Below, one piece after another: positions 1 through 6,959 of a DNA stretch of 34,852 nt; position 1 is the stretch's first letter, and every line of letters begins with the position of its first letter. Source of the DNA: Actinomycetes bacterium (GTDB lineage Bacteria > Actinomycetota > Acidimicrobiia > Acidimicrobiales > Bog-793); assembly GCA_021786195.1 (NCBI GenBank), contig JAJYNS010000001.1, positions 1 to 34,852 of the forward strand. The letters run 5' to 3'. The notes below the pieces were generated by a model. The model was not told the DNA's origin. It was given only the letters and a program-made list of their open reading frames with translations, and did not search any database. The translations under genes were made by a program, and so were the position numbers.

Positions 1-935
1 GTCAGCGAGACGCCACCCGACGCAATGGCGAACAGCTGGTCTATGTAGCCGCCGAGGCGCCCATTCACCTCGATGACCCGTGGCCCGTCCGGCGTGAGCT
101 TGATCTCGGTGTGATAGAAGCCGTCTGCCACTCGCAGCGCCCTCAGCGCGGCCCCCGCTGTGTCCCGCACCTCCTCGGCCGCCCTCGGCTCGACATCGCT
201 CGGCAGCACGGAGCCCGTCTCTCGGAATGGCGGAGCGAACTCCAGCCGGGCGGTCACGGCGAGATGGCAAAGCTGACCACCCTGCACAAGGGTCTCCACG
301 GACACGACGTCTGCGAAACGGGTGCCAGGGGAACGGGCGCCCTCGAGGTAAGCCTCGAGGATCCAAACGGAATCGTCCGTCTCGGGCGCGATCTCGTTCA
401 TCCGTGCAGCCAGCTCTTCGACGTCATGTACGGCGAGGACCCCGCGGCTGCCACTGCCGGACCGCGGCTTCAGCACCGCGGGCGTCCCAACCTTTACCAA
501 GGCTCGTGCCAAGTCGTCGCGCGCCGCTCCGGAGCGAACCTCGGCGAATGCCGGAACGGCGATCCCGCCAGCGTCCAGCCTCCGGCGCTGCTCGAGCTTG
601 TCCACCAGCCCGGTCGTCACCCCGACCGGGTTGAACCTCAGCTCGAGCCGCTGCGCGACCTCCGAGAGGAGCAGCAGCCGGCGGTCGTTGAATGCGGCAA
701 TGCCAGAGGGGTGCTCCCGTGCCAACGCGTCGGCAGCGTCGCGGCCGGGAGCAGAGGCGCAGTCGAGCACCGTCCCGAGTCGCTGGAGCAGGCGCATCTC
801 GTCGCGAATCTGCTCCTCACGAAGGTCGACAAGCCAGATGACCTCGCACAAGTCCCTGGCAGCCTGGGCCAAGCGGAGCGCGGAAGGCGACCTCGAGTCG
901 TAGGAGATGGCGAGCCGGGGCAGGTGTGTCGCCAT
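1..935 (-). CDS. ATP-grasp carboxylate-amine ligase (3' end beyond window)
   Basis: The gene starts at ATG 935 and runs off the left edge, leaving 311 visible residues. The fold can be followed: a Rossmann-like N-terminal part (residues 1-110), Lys113 in the central region, the nucleotide-binding segment AVLKPRSGSGSRGV (Lys157), the adenine-side Glu in LEAYLEG (Glu194), and the metal-binding core HTEIKL..RVIEVNGRLGG (Glu277, Glu289, Asn291). This set is typical of ATP-grasp enzymes that make an acyl-phosphate from a carboxylate and join it to an amine. The ENGRLGG-like end resembles amino-acid ligase/biotin-carboxylase-like relatives more than RimK-type or graspetide enzymes. An in-frame TAG (945-947) lies just upstream, so 935 is the first possible ATG. 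It follows the papain-fold gene by 65 bp on the same strand. The substrate is unknown; the neighbouring adenylation, carrier and PPTase genes suggest natural-product or cell-surface chemistry (inference). Confidence 0.85.
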   Translation of the reverse strand, partial: MATHLPRLAISYDSRSPSALRLAQAARDLCEVIWLVDLREEQIRDEMRLLQRLGTVLDCASAPGRDAADALAREHPSGIAAFNDRRLLLLSEVAQRLELRFNPVGVTTGLVDKLEQRRRLDAGGIAVPAFAEVRSGAARDDLARALVKVGTPAVLKPRSGSGSRGVLAVHDVEELAARMNEIAPETDDSVWILEAYLEGARSPGTRFADVVSVETLVQGGQLCHLAVTARLEFAPPFRETGSVLPSDVEPRAAEEVRDTAGAALRALRVADGFYHTEIKLTPDGPRVIEVNGRLGGYIDQLFAIASGGVSL

Positions 936-944
936 GACGTCACG

Positions 945-1004
945 CTACCGGCGCGGACAGATCCCCACGGTGATAGACGCGCCGGCGCGGCGCTGCTGGC
1001 TCAT
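945..1004 (-). other. 19-codon mini-ORF between papain-fold and ATP-grasp genes
   Basis: ATG 1004 overlaps the TGA of the papain-fold gene (ATGA) and opens a 19-residue frame, MSQQRRAGASITVGICPRR, ending in TAG at 945-947. It is in the same frame as the ATP-grasp gene, whose ATG lies three codons after this TAG. It may be a coupling leader that carries ribosomes to the ATP-grasp start, or the trace of a formerly longer N-terminus cut by a nonsense codon. A chance frame is also possible. Confidence 0.25.
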
Positions 1005-1855
1005 GGCGTCACCCGCCAAGCGGCGACCGCGTAGCGCGCCCACCAGCCCCAAGTGACGGGCTGCACATAGCCCCAGGTTTCGACGTAGACGTACGAGGCG
1101 TCGAAGCCCACCACGACCACCGCGTGGAGCCCACCACTGGAGTAGCCGGACCCGGGCGCCACAAGGCTCCAAGGCCGCAAGGCGATACCGCGGCCGTCAA
1201 CGTAGGTCGCCGATCCCGCCCACGCAAGTGGTGGCAGGTCGAGCTCCGCGTAGAGTGGCCCGGAAGCGAGCTCCGCCTCGAGGGCACTTTTAGCGAGCGG
1301 CGTGGCGATCGCTGACGCGATCCTCGTCCCCGCGATACCCTCACGCTGCCAGGTACCGAGCACGCCGCTTACGTCAAGGCCCGCGGGTCCCGCTCCGAAC
1401 CGGTCGCCGTCGATGTTGCCCAGCAGCTCGAAATATGCCTGGACCCATGGCCGAGCCGGGAGAGGGCTTGCGCTGCGTCGGAAAATCTGTTCGAGATCGG
1501 CTGCAGCGGCAATAGCGCAATCGGGAATGGCGCCAGGTCCGACGTTGCCGTACGTTCCGATCTTGTCCGATCTCAACCAATAAACCACCGGGGCATATCC
1601 GACGGAGTCCCTCCTCGTCCCGATCAGGGCGACCGTCCCGCCACCGGCCGCAGAGAAATGACCCGTGGCAGGAGCGCCTCCAGTCCAGCCAGTCGACCCC
1701 AACGGTGCTGCAAGGAGCGCGCCCCAGACAACGATCGCCGGCATCACCCGCAAGCACCACCTCAGGCTGCGACTTGACAGCCCAGGCTGGCCGCTCCAGT
1801 GATGTCGGCCGTCAGCGGTCGCACTCGGTTCTCTGACACCACTGTTCGTGCTCAT
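1001..1855 (-). CDS. Papain-fold (cysteine-peptidase-like) secreted or anchored protein
   Basis: A protein of 284 residues. Residues 1-36 are polar and basic, and residues 37-52 (VMPAIVVWGALLAAPL) form one hydrophobic segment, so it is probably exported or anchored with its body outside. The body has the marks of a papain-like fold: a Cys at the start of a helix (PDCAIAAAADLE, Cys113) and a His at the start of a strand (GGLHAVVVVGFD, His244), followed by VYVETWG and a WGWW segment where papains carry their third catalytic residue. The arrangement resembles an uncharacterised bacterial and phage family with a DC-AAAAH, GGHAV and VTWG pattern, recalled from memory and not checked. It may cleave a peptide, act as a transferase or be inactive. 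ATG 1855 is the first start, with only a weak AGGTAG in front. The ATP-grasp gene follows on the same strand. Confidence 0.6.
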   Translation of the reverse strand: MSTNSGVREPSATADGRHHWSGQPGLSSRSLRWCLRVMPAIVVWGALLAAPLGSTGWTGGAPATGHFSAAGGGTVALIGTRRDSVGYAPVVYWLRSDKIGTYGNVGPGAIPDCAIAAAADLEQIFRRSASPLPARPWVQAYFELLGNIDGDRFGAGPAGLDVSGVLGTWQREGIAGTRIASAIATPLAKSALEAELASGPLYAELDLPPLAWAGSATYVDGRGIALRPWSLVAPGSGYSSGGLHAVVVVGFDASYVYVETWGYVQPVTWGWWARYAVAAWRVTP

Positions 1856-2173
1856 TCAACTACCTAGCACACTATTCTTGTGAACATTGGCTAAAGTCAC
1901 ACCCCAAGATACGGCTCAATGTTGGCAACAGGCAAGCCACGCAAACCACGCAACCAGGTCATGTTGCTACGCAGCGTGCTTGCCTGGGCCGCGTAGCGTT
2001 GGATATCGGCTTGTCGAGCCTGCTCATCCTGTCAAGTGCGACGCAGATTGACCAGTCTCCACTTACAGTGTCACCCCCCTATTACGAGGTCCAGCCCGGC
2101 GGTGCCATGGCGCCATGCCCGAGCCGAGTGCGCACGGCTCGACACATCTCGTGCCACAGCCGTATCTTCTTTC
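1856..2173. promoter_or_regulatory. Divergent intergenic region between papain-fold gene and PPTase
   Basis: These 318 bases hold no convincing gene. They lie between divergent starts and so should carry promoters both ways. They are clearly more AT-rich by eye than the window average (around 1860-1930) and contain a short direct repeat of CCACGCAA near 1937-1953. No -10/-35 pair stands out enough to mark. Confidence 0.4.
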
Positions 2174-2899
2174 ATGGACGGCACGGCCACCCCAGTGGTT
2201 GATGTCTTCGTGCTCGCCGACCGGCGCCATGCGGCAACGGTCATGGGACCAGCTCTGCCAGGGGCTCTATCGCCATCAACCCTTGAACGGGAGCAGCGCG
2301 CTCGGATCTGGACGGCGCTTCGGGTACTACTCGCCGAGGTGCTCGGTGCCCGGATCGAGGACCTCCACTTCGACCGGAGCTGCCGGCACTGTGGGGACCG
2401 CAAGCACGGCAAGCCGAGGGTGCTCGGCCTGACAGGACGTGACGTCGACTTCAGCCTGACGCACACGCCACTGGTCAGCCTGGCCGCGATCGGCTCGGGC
2501 TGCAGTGTCGGGATCGACGCCGAGGTGGTCCCTTCCCGGGCCAATCTCCACCGCTGGTGCTACTCGCCGAGCGAGCTTGAGTGGTTGGCGTCGCTCAGCG
2601 CATCCGAACGCGACGTCGCGGCCGTATGGGGATGGGTCCGGAAGGAGGCTTTCGCGAAGGCCGTGGGGCGCGGGCTGCCGCTGCCTCTAGCCGCTGCCGA
2701 GCTGTCAGGGACCTCCGAGCGGTGGCACCTGCCCGACCCGCGCTGGCACATCATGGACCTCTCTATTGATGGGCTGGCCGCCGCAGTCGCAGTCGATACG
2801 CCCGACGCAGCCTTGCGCGTCAGTTCCGTGCCGATCCGGCGTCTCTTGCGCGCCAATGGCTTTCCAGCAGCCGGTAGTCCACCTTGCCTGAGGCGGTGA
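2174..2899 (+). CDS. Sfp-type 4'-phosphopantetheinyl transferase
   Basis: A protein of 241 residues that transfers the phosphopantetheine arm of CoA to a Ser of carrier proteins. Family marks are visible in order: FDRSCRHCGDRKHGKP (residues 67-81, the Cys/His/Lys-Pro region), VDFSLTHT (91-98), the metal-binding GIDAE (113-117, Asp115 and Glu117) and WGWVRKEAFAKAVGRGL (152-168), the usual W..KEA.AKA.G motif. The frame stays open upstream to 2036, but ATG 2174 is chosen because conserved sequence begins just after it; no clear ribosome site is seen. Its 3' end overlaps the convergent adenylation gene by 80 bp. The obvious local substrate is the carrier protein at 4334-4585. No other carrier or megasynthase is in the window. 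Confidence 0.88.
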   Translation: MDGTATPVVDVFVLADRRHAATVMGPALPGALSPSTLEREQRARIWTALRVLLAEVLGARIEDLHFDRSCRHCGDRKHGKPRVLGLTGRDVDFSLTHTPLVSLAAIGSGCSVGIDAEVVPSRANLHRWCYSPSELEWLASLSASERDVAAVWGWVRKEAFAKAVGRGLPLPLAAAELSGTSERWHLPDPRWHIMDLSIDGLAAAVAVDTPDAALRVSSVPIRRLLRANGFPAAGSPPCLRR

Positions 2900-4337
2900 G
2901 TGGCATCGCATCGACCTGCTGCAGCGCATCCGGCAACATCGCCCGCGGAAGCAAGGCTACGAGCCCTGCGCTCACGGAGCTCGGCTGTAGCGGGGAGTCG
3001 GCGGTCACAAAGGCCACGATTTTGACCGCGTCGTCGTCGCCCTCGACCGCGACACAAGCGGCGTGGCGCACCTCGGGCTGGGAGCGAAGAACGAGCTCGA
3101 TCTCGTCGAGTGAAATTCGAACTCCGTTGCGCTTGATCACTCGGTCTACCCGGCCGAGGTAGACGTACTCGCCCCCTGGCCTGCGGGCCACGAGGTCACC
3201 GGTCCGGTACAGGACCCTTCCGGGCACGAGATCACGGCGCAACACCTTCGCGCTCAGTCCGGGGTCGCGCCAATAGCCCTCCATGAGCTGGTCGCCGCCG
3301 ATGTAGAGCTCCCCGCCTCTGTCCACCTCGTCGAAGAGCCGGCCCTCCTCGTCGACCAAGTGGAAGGTGACCCCGGGGTGCGGGTAACCGATCGGCACGG
3401 GCTCATGCAACTTGACCAGCAGCGGGTCGACACGGTGGGAGGTAACCGCGATCGTCGTCTCCGTTGGGCCATAGCGATTGAACAGGCAGACCTGAGGCAG
3501 GGCGTCGTGGATCGCGAGAACCGTTGCGGCGGACAGAGCTTCCCCCCCGAGCCCGATCGTCTTCAACGAGCTCAACCGAAGCAACGACAGGTCGGGGCAC
3601 GCCAGCAGTAGTCGGAGGTAGCTCGGCGAGCAGAACGCAAGGTTGATGCGCTCGGTCAGAACTGTGTTGATGAACCGACGCGGCAGGAGCACGGGCTCCT
3701 GCCGGTTGATCACGAGCAGGCCACCCCCCGCGGGGACCGGAAAGAGTAGGCCGAACGAGCCGTCGAAATGGAATGAGGAGATAGAAAGTGCCCGTGTGCA
3801 CGAGCCGATCCCCAGCGCCGCGATCGTGTCCTCGACCGCGTGCCATAGGCTGGCAAGGCCCACGAGCACACCCTTGGGGACGCCGGTCGTCCCGGAGGTG
3901 TAGATACAGTAGGCGGGCCGCTCACCGGAGAGAGGCTCGTGCTCGACCATCGCGCTCGACCTGAGGTCTGCTGGACGTACCACGGGCCGTCCACCGTATC
4001 GAGCGTCATCGGGGGGATAGGTACCCTGGACGACGACCGCCGGGTCACAATCGTCGAGGATCCGCCGAGTACGCGCCGCGGGGTCGACCGTCGACATGGG
4101 CACGAAGATGGCGCCCACCGACAGGCAGGCCAGCGCGCACACAACTGCGTCGACGGACGTCGACATCTGGATCGCCACCCGGTCGCCAGCGACGATGCCC
4201 CGCTGCGACAACCCCGCGGCAGTCGCCCGTACCTCTTGTAGGAGCTGCCCATAGCTCAAGGCACGGTGTTGGTCCTTCAGGCTCAGCCGCTCCGGATGCG
4301 AAACGGCATGGGCCACGATGTGATCGAGCAGGCTCAA
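2820..4337 (-). CDS. Stand-alone adenylation enzyme (NRPS/DltA-like)
   Basis: A 505-residue member of the AMP-forming adenylation family, the length of a free-standing A domain. Core motifs are intact: P-loop YTSGTTGVPKG (146-156), FHFDGSF with the Asp that usually grips an alpha-amino group (Asp192), NRYGPTETT (287-295), YRTGDL (377-382), GRVDRVIKRNG (395-405) and PLTASGKVDYR with catalytic Lys485. It should activate an amino or related acid as acyl-AMP and load it on the adjacent carrier. A hand-aligned specificity pocket reads about D-G-G-F-I-L-R-I-A-K; the Arg is unusual and the alignment is approximate, so no substrate is named. The start is TTG 4337, inside a TTGA overlap with the carrier gene stop, which points to translational coupling. 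Confidence 0.9.
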   Translation of the reverse strand: MSLLDHIVAHAVSHPERLSLKDQHRALSYGQLLQEVRATAAGLSQRGIVAGDRVAIQMSTSVDAVVCALACLSVGAIFVPMSTVDPAARTRRILDDCDPAVVVQGTYPPDDARYGGRPVVRPADLRSSAMVEHEPLSGERPAYCIYTSGTTGVPKGVLVGLASLWHAVEDTIAALGIGSCTRALSISSFHFDGSFGLLFPVPAGGGLLVINRQEPVLLPRRFINTVLTERINLAFCSPSYLRLLLACPDLSLLRLSSLKTIGLGGEALSAATVLAIHDALPQVCLFNRYGPTETTIAVTSHRVDPLLVKLHEPVPIGYPHPGVTFHLVDEEGRLFDEVDRGGELYIGGDQLMEGYWRDPGLSAKVLRRDLVPGRVLYRTGDLVARRPGGEYVYLGRVDRVIKRNGVRISLDEIELVLRSQPEVRHAACVAVEGDDDAVKIVAFVTADSPLQPSSVSAGLVALLPRAMLPDALQQVDAMPLTASGKVDYRLLESHWRARDAGSARN

Positions 4338-4585
4338 CTCTGCGAGTAGGCGTCGAGTGCTCGGAGGACGACCTCACAAAGGTCGGACGCCGAGGCACTG
4401 ACTACTCGTGTGAGCTCATCAGCGGAGAACTCGAAGCCGAACTCGTCTTCGAGGCGCATGAGGAGTCGGACCATAGTGTAGGAGGTGACCCCAAGCGTCA
4501 GCAGGGGCACATCCCGGTCCGACGAGCTGATCCGCAGGTCGCACACGTCCTGAAGCGTCTTCAGCACGTCATCCGCGCTCGCCAT
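4334..4585 (-). CDS. Acyl/peptidyl carrier protein
   Basis: A protein of 83 residues, the usual carrier-protein size. The helix-2 motif LGVTSYTMVRLL contains the expected phosphopantetheine Ser (Ser35), followed by the acidic stretch LEDEFGFEF (45-53) typical of ACP/PCP surfaces. The longer open frame up to 4702 is low-quality, Ala/Arg/Ser-rich sequence. ATG 4585 is preferred because the domain begins directly after it and GGGG lies a few bases upstream. The stop overlaps the TTG start of the adenylation enzyme, so the two are probably made in fixed ratio and work as a loading pair, with activation by the PPTase at 2174. Confidence 0.88.
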   Translation of the reverse strand: MASADDVLKTLQDVCDLRISSSDRDVPLLTLGVTSYTMVRLLMRLEDEFGFEFSADELTRVVSASASDLCEVVLRALDAYSQS

Positions 4586-4747
4586 TGTCACCCCGCTCGC
4601 ATCCGCACCGCGCCTCCCGCTGTGGCGCCCGCCGGAAGATACTACGGCCGCTGCCTGGGCCGATTGAGCTCCACCGTGCGTAGGTCGGACTCCTGCGGAC
4701 ATTCGCGCTCCGCCTGGCCCCTTGCCTTCGTCGGCGAACCTAGACCC

Positions 4748-4948
4748 TCAGTTCTCGCTGCGGTCGTCCACCAAGTGGACGGAAGCACGAGCGCCACCTT
4801 CTCTCTCCACGGTGTCGCCGTCACGCTCTGCGTCGCCCTCGACGACCCGCGTCGTGACCACGGTCTTCACTGTCGTCGTGATCGTCTTGTTCCGGGTCCT
4901 TATCGTCTTCGTCTTCGTCTTCGTCGTCCATGTCGTGGAGACGCTCAT
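4748..4948 (-). CDS. Thr/Lys-rich small peptide, coupled to PIG-L gene
   Basis: A 66-residue frame whose ATG 4948 overlaps the TGA of the PIG-L gene (ATGA). The N-terminal half alternates Thr with Lys, Arg and Val (for example TTWTTKTKTKTIRTRNKT, then TITTTVKTVVTTRVV). The C-terminal half is acidic (EGDAERDGDTVEREGG). Most codons end in G or C, as in real genes here, whereas the competing Asp/Glu-rich frame over the same DNA lacks such a coupled start. No signal peptide, Cys or known domain is seen. It could be a small structural or partner protein, or a ribosomal precursor modified by neighbours. An (ACGAAG)n-type repeat inside means it might also be low-complexity sequence. No family is recognised. 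Confidence 0.5.
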   Translation of the reverse strand: MSVSTTWTTKTKTKTIRTRNKTITTTVKTVVTTRVVEGDAERDGDTVEREGGARASVHLVDDRSEN

Positions 4949-5664
4949 GGCGCCACCTCGCCGAAGGCGCCTCCACTCGGCTCCTGGCGCCGGTCGATGA
5001 GCACACGCGCGCCGAACGGCAGCGCGGCGGCAGCGCGGCGGCCCGGGAACGCAGCGGGCGCGAGCTCCCAGACGAACCGATGCGTCTCGAACGCCTCTGC
5101 GTGGGCTACTCGCGCCTGACTGCCGCGGTGGCGCGCCCGGCCTGCTACGGCGCCGAAATCGATTGGTCCGTCCGCGTCGAGCTGCGACCGATGGGCCCCG
5201 AGCAGCTCGAGCTTGGCACCGACACGTCCTTCGAGATCGACGAAGATCGCCGGGTCGAAGTGGAGCGAGGTGGGCAGCTCGTACCACAGGAGCTGACGGC
5301 TCCGTCGCGCCGCGGCAAGCGTCGCCTGGGCCGTTGAACGATGGTCTTGATGGGAGTCCTCGGGAGCGTGGCCGTAGACGACGTCACAGCCGCACGCGAC
5401 GAGCACCGCCTCAACGGCTGCAACCGCTTCTCGCGTCGAAGGGACCGCGCCGTCGTCGAAGCCGCCCCAGTGCAGCATGGCGCCAAGTTGCTCTGCTGCG
5501 AGCATCTGCTCCGCTTCTCCTCGGCTGCCCGGCAACAGACCGCGGTCCGGGCGAGTCATGACGAGGATGTGGATCTCGTCTCCTCGGTCGCGGTGGGCGA
5601 GCAGCGCGCCCCCGCACCCCAGCTCGACGTCGGCCGGGTGCGCCCCGACTGCCAGCACTCGCAT
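4945..5664 (-). CDS. PIG-L/LmbE family deacetylase-like protein
   Basis: A 239-residue member of the zinc-dependent LmbE/PIG-L fold, which usually removes acetyl from N-acetylglucosaminyl compounds. N-terminal VGAHPADVELGCGG (residues 7-20) and HQDH (105-108) give the expected zinc ligands His9, Asp12 and His108. In the family the first motif is normally AHPDD, and its first Asp is the general base in MshB; here that position is Ala11. The enzyme may therefore be slow, use another base or have another reaction. AGGAG lies 9 bases before ATG 5664. Upstream are two short inverted repeats. It is first in the minus-strand run that continues with the Thr/Lys peptide, carrier and adenylation enzyme. 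Confidence 0.82.
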   Translation of the reverse strand: MRVLAVGAHPADVELGCGGALLAHRDRGDEIHILVMTRPDRGLLPGSRGEAEQMLAAEQLGAMLHWGGFDDGAVPSTREAVAAVEAVLVACGCDVVYGHAPEDSHQDHRSTAQATLAAARRSRQLLWYELPTSLHFDPAIFVDLEGRVGAKLELLGAHRSQLDADGPIDFGAVAGRARHRGSQARVAHAEAFETHRFVWELAPAAFPGRRAAAALPFGARVLIDRRQEPSGGAFGEVAP

Positions 5665-5689
5665 TGGTTGGTCTCCTGGCGATCTGTCA

Positions 5690-5728
5690 CGTTCCGAATC
5701 TGTGGAACGCAGAGTTGTTGACTAACTC
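5690..5728 (-). promoter_or_regulatory. Two inverted repeats upstream of the PIG-L gene
   Basis: CGTTCC-N8-GGAACG (5690-5709) and GAGTT-N7-AACTC (5712-5728) lie 26-64 bases before the ATG of the PIG-L gene, where an operator or the promoter would be expected. A third small repeat, GTTG-N7-CAAC, lies near 5754-5768. They could bind a regulator of the minus-strand operon. No regulator gene is adjacent. Confidence 0.35.
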
Positions 5729-6234
5729 GCGGAAGTTGGATGTCCAGGATTCGGGTTGTGCGAGACAACACTAGCCGAGAAGTCAGGAGCGTCCATAGCC
5801 CGATTCGCGCTCTTCGACTGACACTCTGCGCGGTGCCTTGGCCACAACCAGCAGGATATCGGGGCAACCTGGGAGCCCAAGCACCAGATCTCGAGGCACG
5901 ACCCATCGCTTCCAGCTCGCCAACAGTTCAAATCTGGCTGTCTCTCAAGTACGTATAGCAGTCATGCCATTACAGTCGGTGGGAACATCACGACGAGTGA
6001 TCGCGCCACTGCGCTGAGCGGGCTGCTCCGGCGACGGATCGCAACTCGGGGCTTGGGCCGCATGGCTGCCCGGACGAGCCGGATGAAGCCCTCAGGGCGG
6101 TTGGCCCTCGCGTCTCAGGGCCGGGATCCCGACGAAGGGAGAGACGGCACACTCGATTCGCGGCTCCTCGGCGGACCTTAGGCAGACGCGAGGCCGTTCG
6201 ACGTTCGATGCCGGCACGCCTCCCGACTCGCCGA
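5729..6234. other. Intergenic stretch without a supported gene
   Basis: About 500 bases between the PIG-L promoter area and the export module. Bases 5730-5980 are AT-richer than the rest. Short Arg/Ser-rich frames here (for example minus strand 5988-6326) have no recognisable domain, start signal or codon bias, and are not called. Confidence 0.5.
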
Positions 6235-6431
6235 TCATCGCGAGCGCGCACGCGCCGGCACCGCCTCCAGCGGCCCGAGGTGGCAGTACCAGCCGGCGTG
6301 GTGACGCGTGACACCATCGCCGTCACAGCTGCCGGCGAGCCCGAGCGACGGGAGCAACCCGCCCCAGAGCTGCCAAGCGAGGTCCGCCCGTGTCAGCCTG
6401 CAGAGCTGCTGGGCATTCCCGGTGGGGGAGG
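6235..6431 (-). pseudogene. Out-of-frame C-terminal continuation of the Ig-like protein
   Basis: Downstream of about 6431 the Ig-like gene frame degrades to SSTSAPPPPGMPSSSAG and stops at 6393. The -1 frame then becomes gene-like: it reads GNAQQLCRLTRADLAWQL, later GWYCHLGPLEAVPARARSR, with codons mostly ending in G/C, and stops at 6235. The switch falls on a C-rich run (CCCCTCCCCC on the minus strand), so one missing C would explain it. It may be a true mutation, a programmed or phase-variable slip, or an assembly error. Confidence 0.5.
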
Positions 6432-6959
6432 GGCCGAGGTTGACGATGCGACCGCGAGGGTCGTGGTCGACGTGCTCGTCGCCGGGATGGACCCGGCGGC
6501 GGCGCCTTCCCAGGCGGCGGCCGAAGGGGCGAAGCGGGCATCGCCGGCGAACTCGACTCGGTAGCCTGCAGCACCGACGGGCTCGGTGTCGCCGGCCGGC
6601 ACGCAGCTCGCCTCGCCGTCGGCACCGGTTTCGGCGACGCAGAGCAGGGTGGCAGTAGGTTGCCCGGCCTCGACCGAGAGGAAGCGCAGGACCTCGTCGC
6701 TGACGGGCAGGCCGAGGGAGGTCAGCGTCGCGCTGAGGCGCACGCCGCCTCCGCCGTCCGCCGGCGCAAGCGCTTGGAGCTGCGTCGGAGCTGACGGCGT
6801 CGGCGGCGTGGCCGTCTCGGTCGCCCGTGCCAGGACCTGCGTCAGACCCGCGTAGGTCACCGGAACGGCGACCCCGGAGCTGTGGGCAACAGCCAGCTGC
6901 GCCAGGAAGGCCGGCAGGGACAGCGACGCCAGTGCGACGAACCAACGACGCCGGCTCAC
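6393..6959 (-). CDS. Secreted Ig-like-domain protein (probably frameshifted 3' end)
   Basis: A protein of 188 residues as read. Its N-terminus, MSRRRWFVALASLSLPAFLAQLAVAHS, is a signal peptide. Residues 60-150 look like a bacterial Ig-like or filamin-type repeat (VRLSATLTSLGLPVSDEVLRF ... AGYRVEFAGDARFAPS), followed by a Ser/Thr/Pro linker. GTG 6959 overlaps the TGA of the signal peptidase gene (GTGA), so the two are coupled. It is probably exported and could be a surface partner or substrate of the fused signal peptidase. The true C-terminus may lie at 6235 in the other frame. Confidence 0.6.
   Translation of the reverse strand: MSRRRWFVALASLSLPAFLAQLAVAHSSGVAVPVTYAGLTQVLARATETATPPTPSAPTQLQALAPADGGGGVRLSATLTSLGLPVSDEVLRFLSVEAGQPTATLLCVAETGADGEASCVPAGDTEPVGAAGYRVEFAGDARFAPSAAAWEGAAAGSIPATSTSTTTLAVASSTSAPPPPGMPSSSAG

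Noticed and set aside
1-4948. Graspetide-type RiPP (ATP-grasp with Thr/Lys plus Asp/Glu peptide)
   Set aside because: The ATP-grasp protein looks like the amino-acid-ligase branch, lies 3.8 kb from the peptide and is in a separate run of genes; the peptide lacks a recognisable leader or core repeat. Kept only as a remote possibility.
4821-5006. Asp/Glu-rich 61-residue frame over the Thr/Lys peptide
   Set aside because: Same DNA in another frame, without a coupled start. The Thr/Lys frame has better codon bias and the ATGA overlap.
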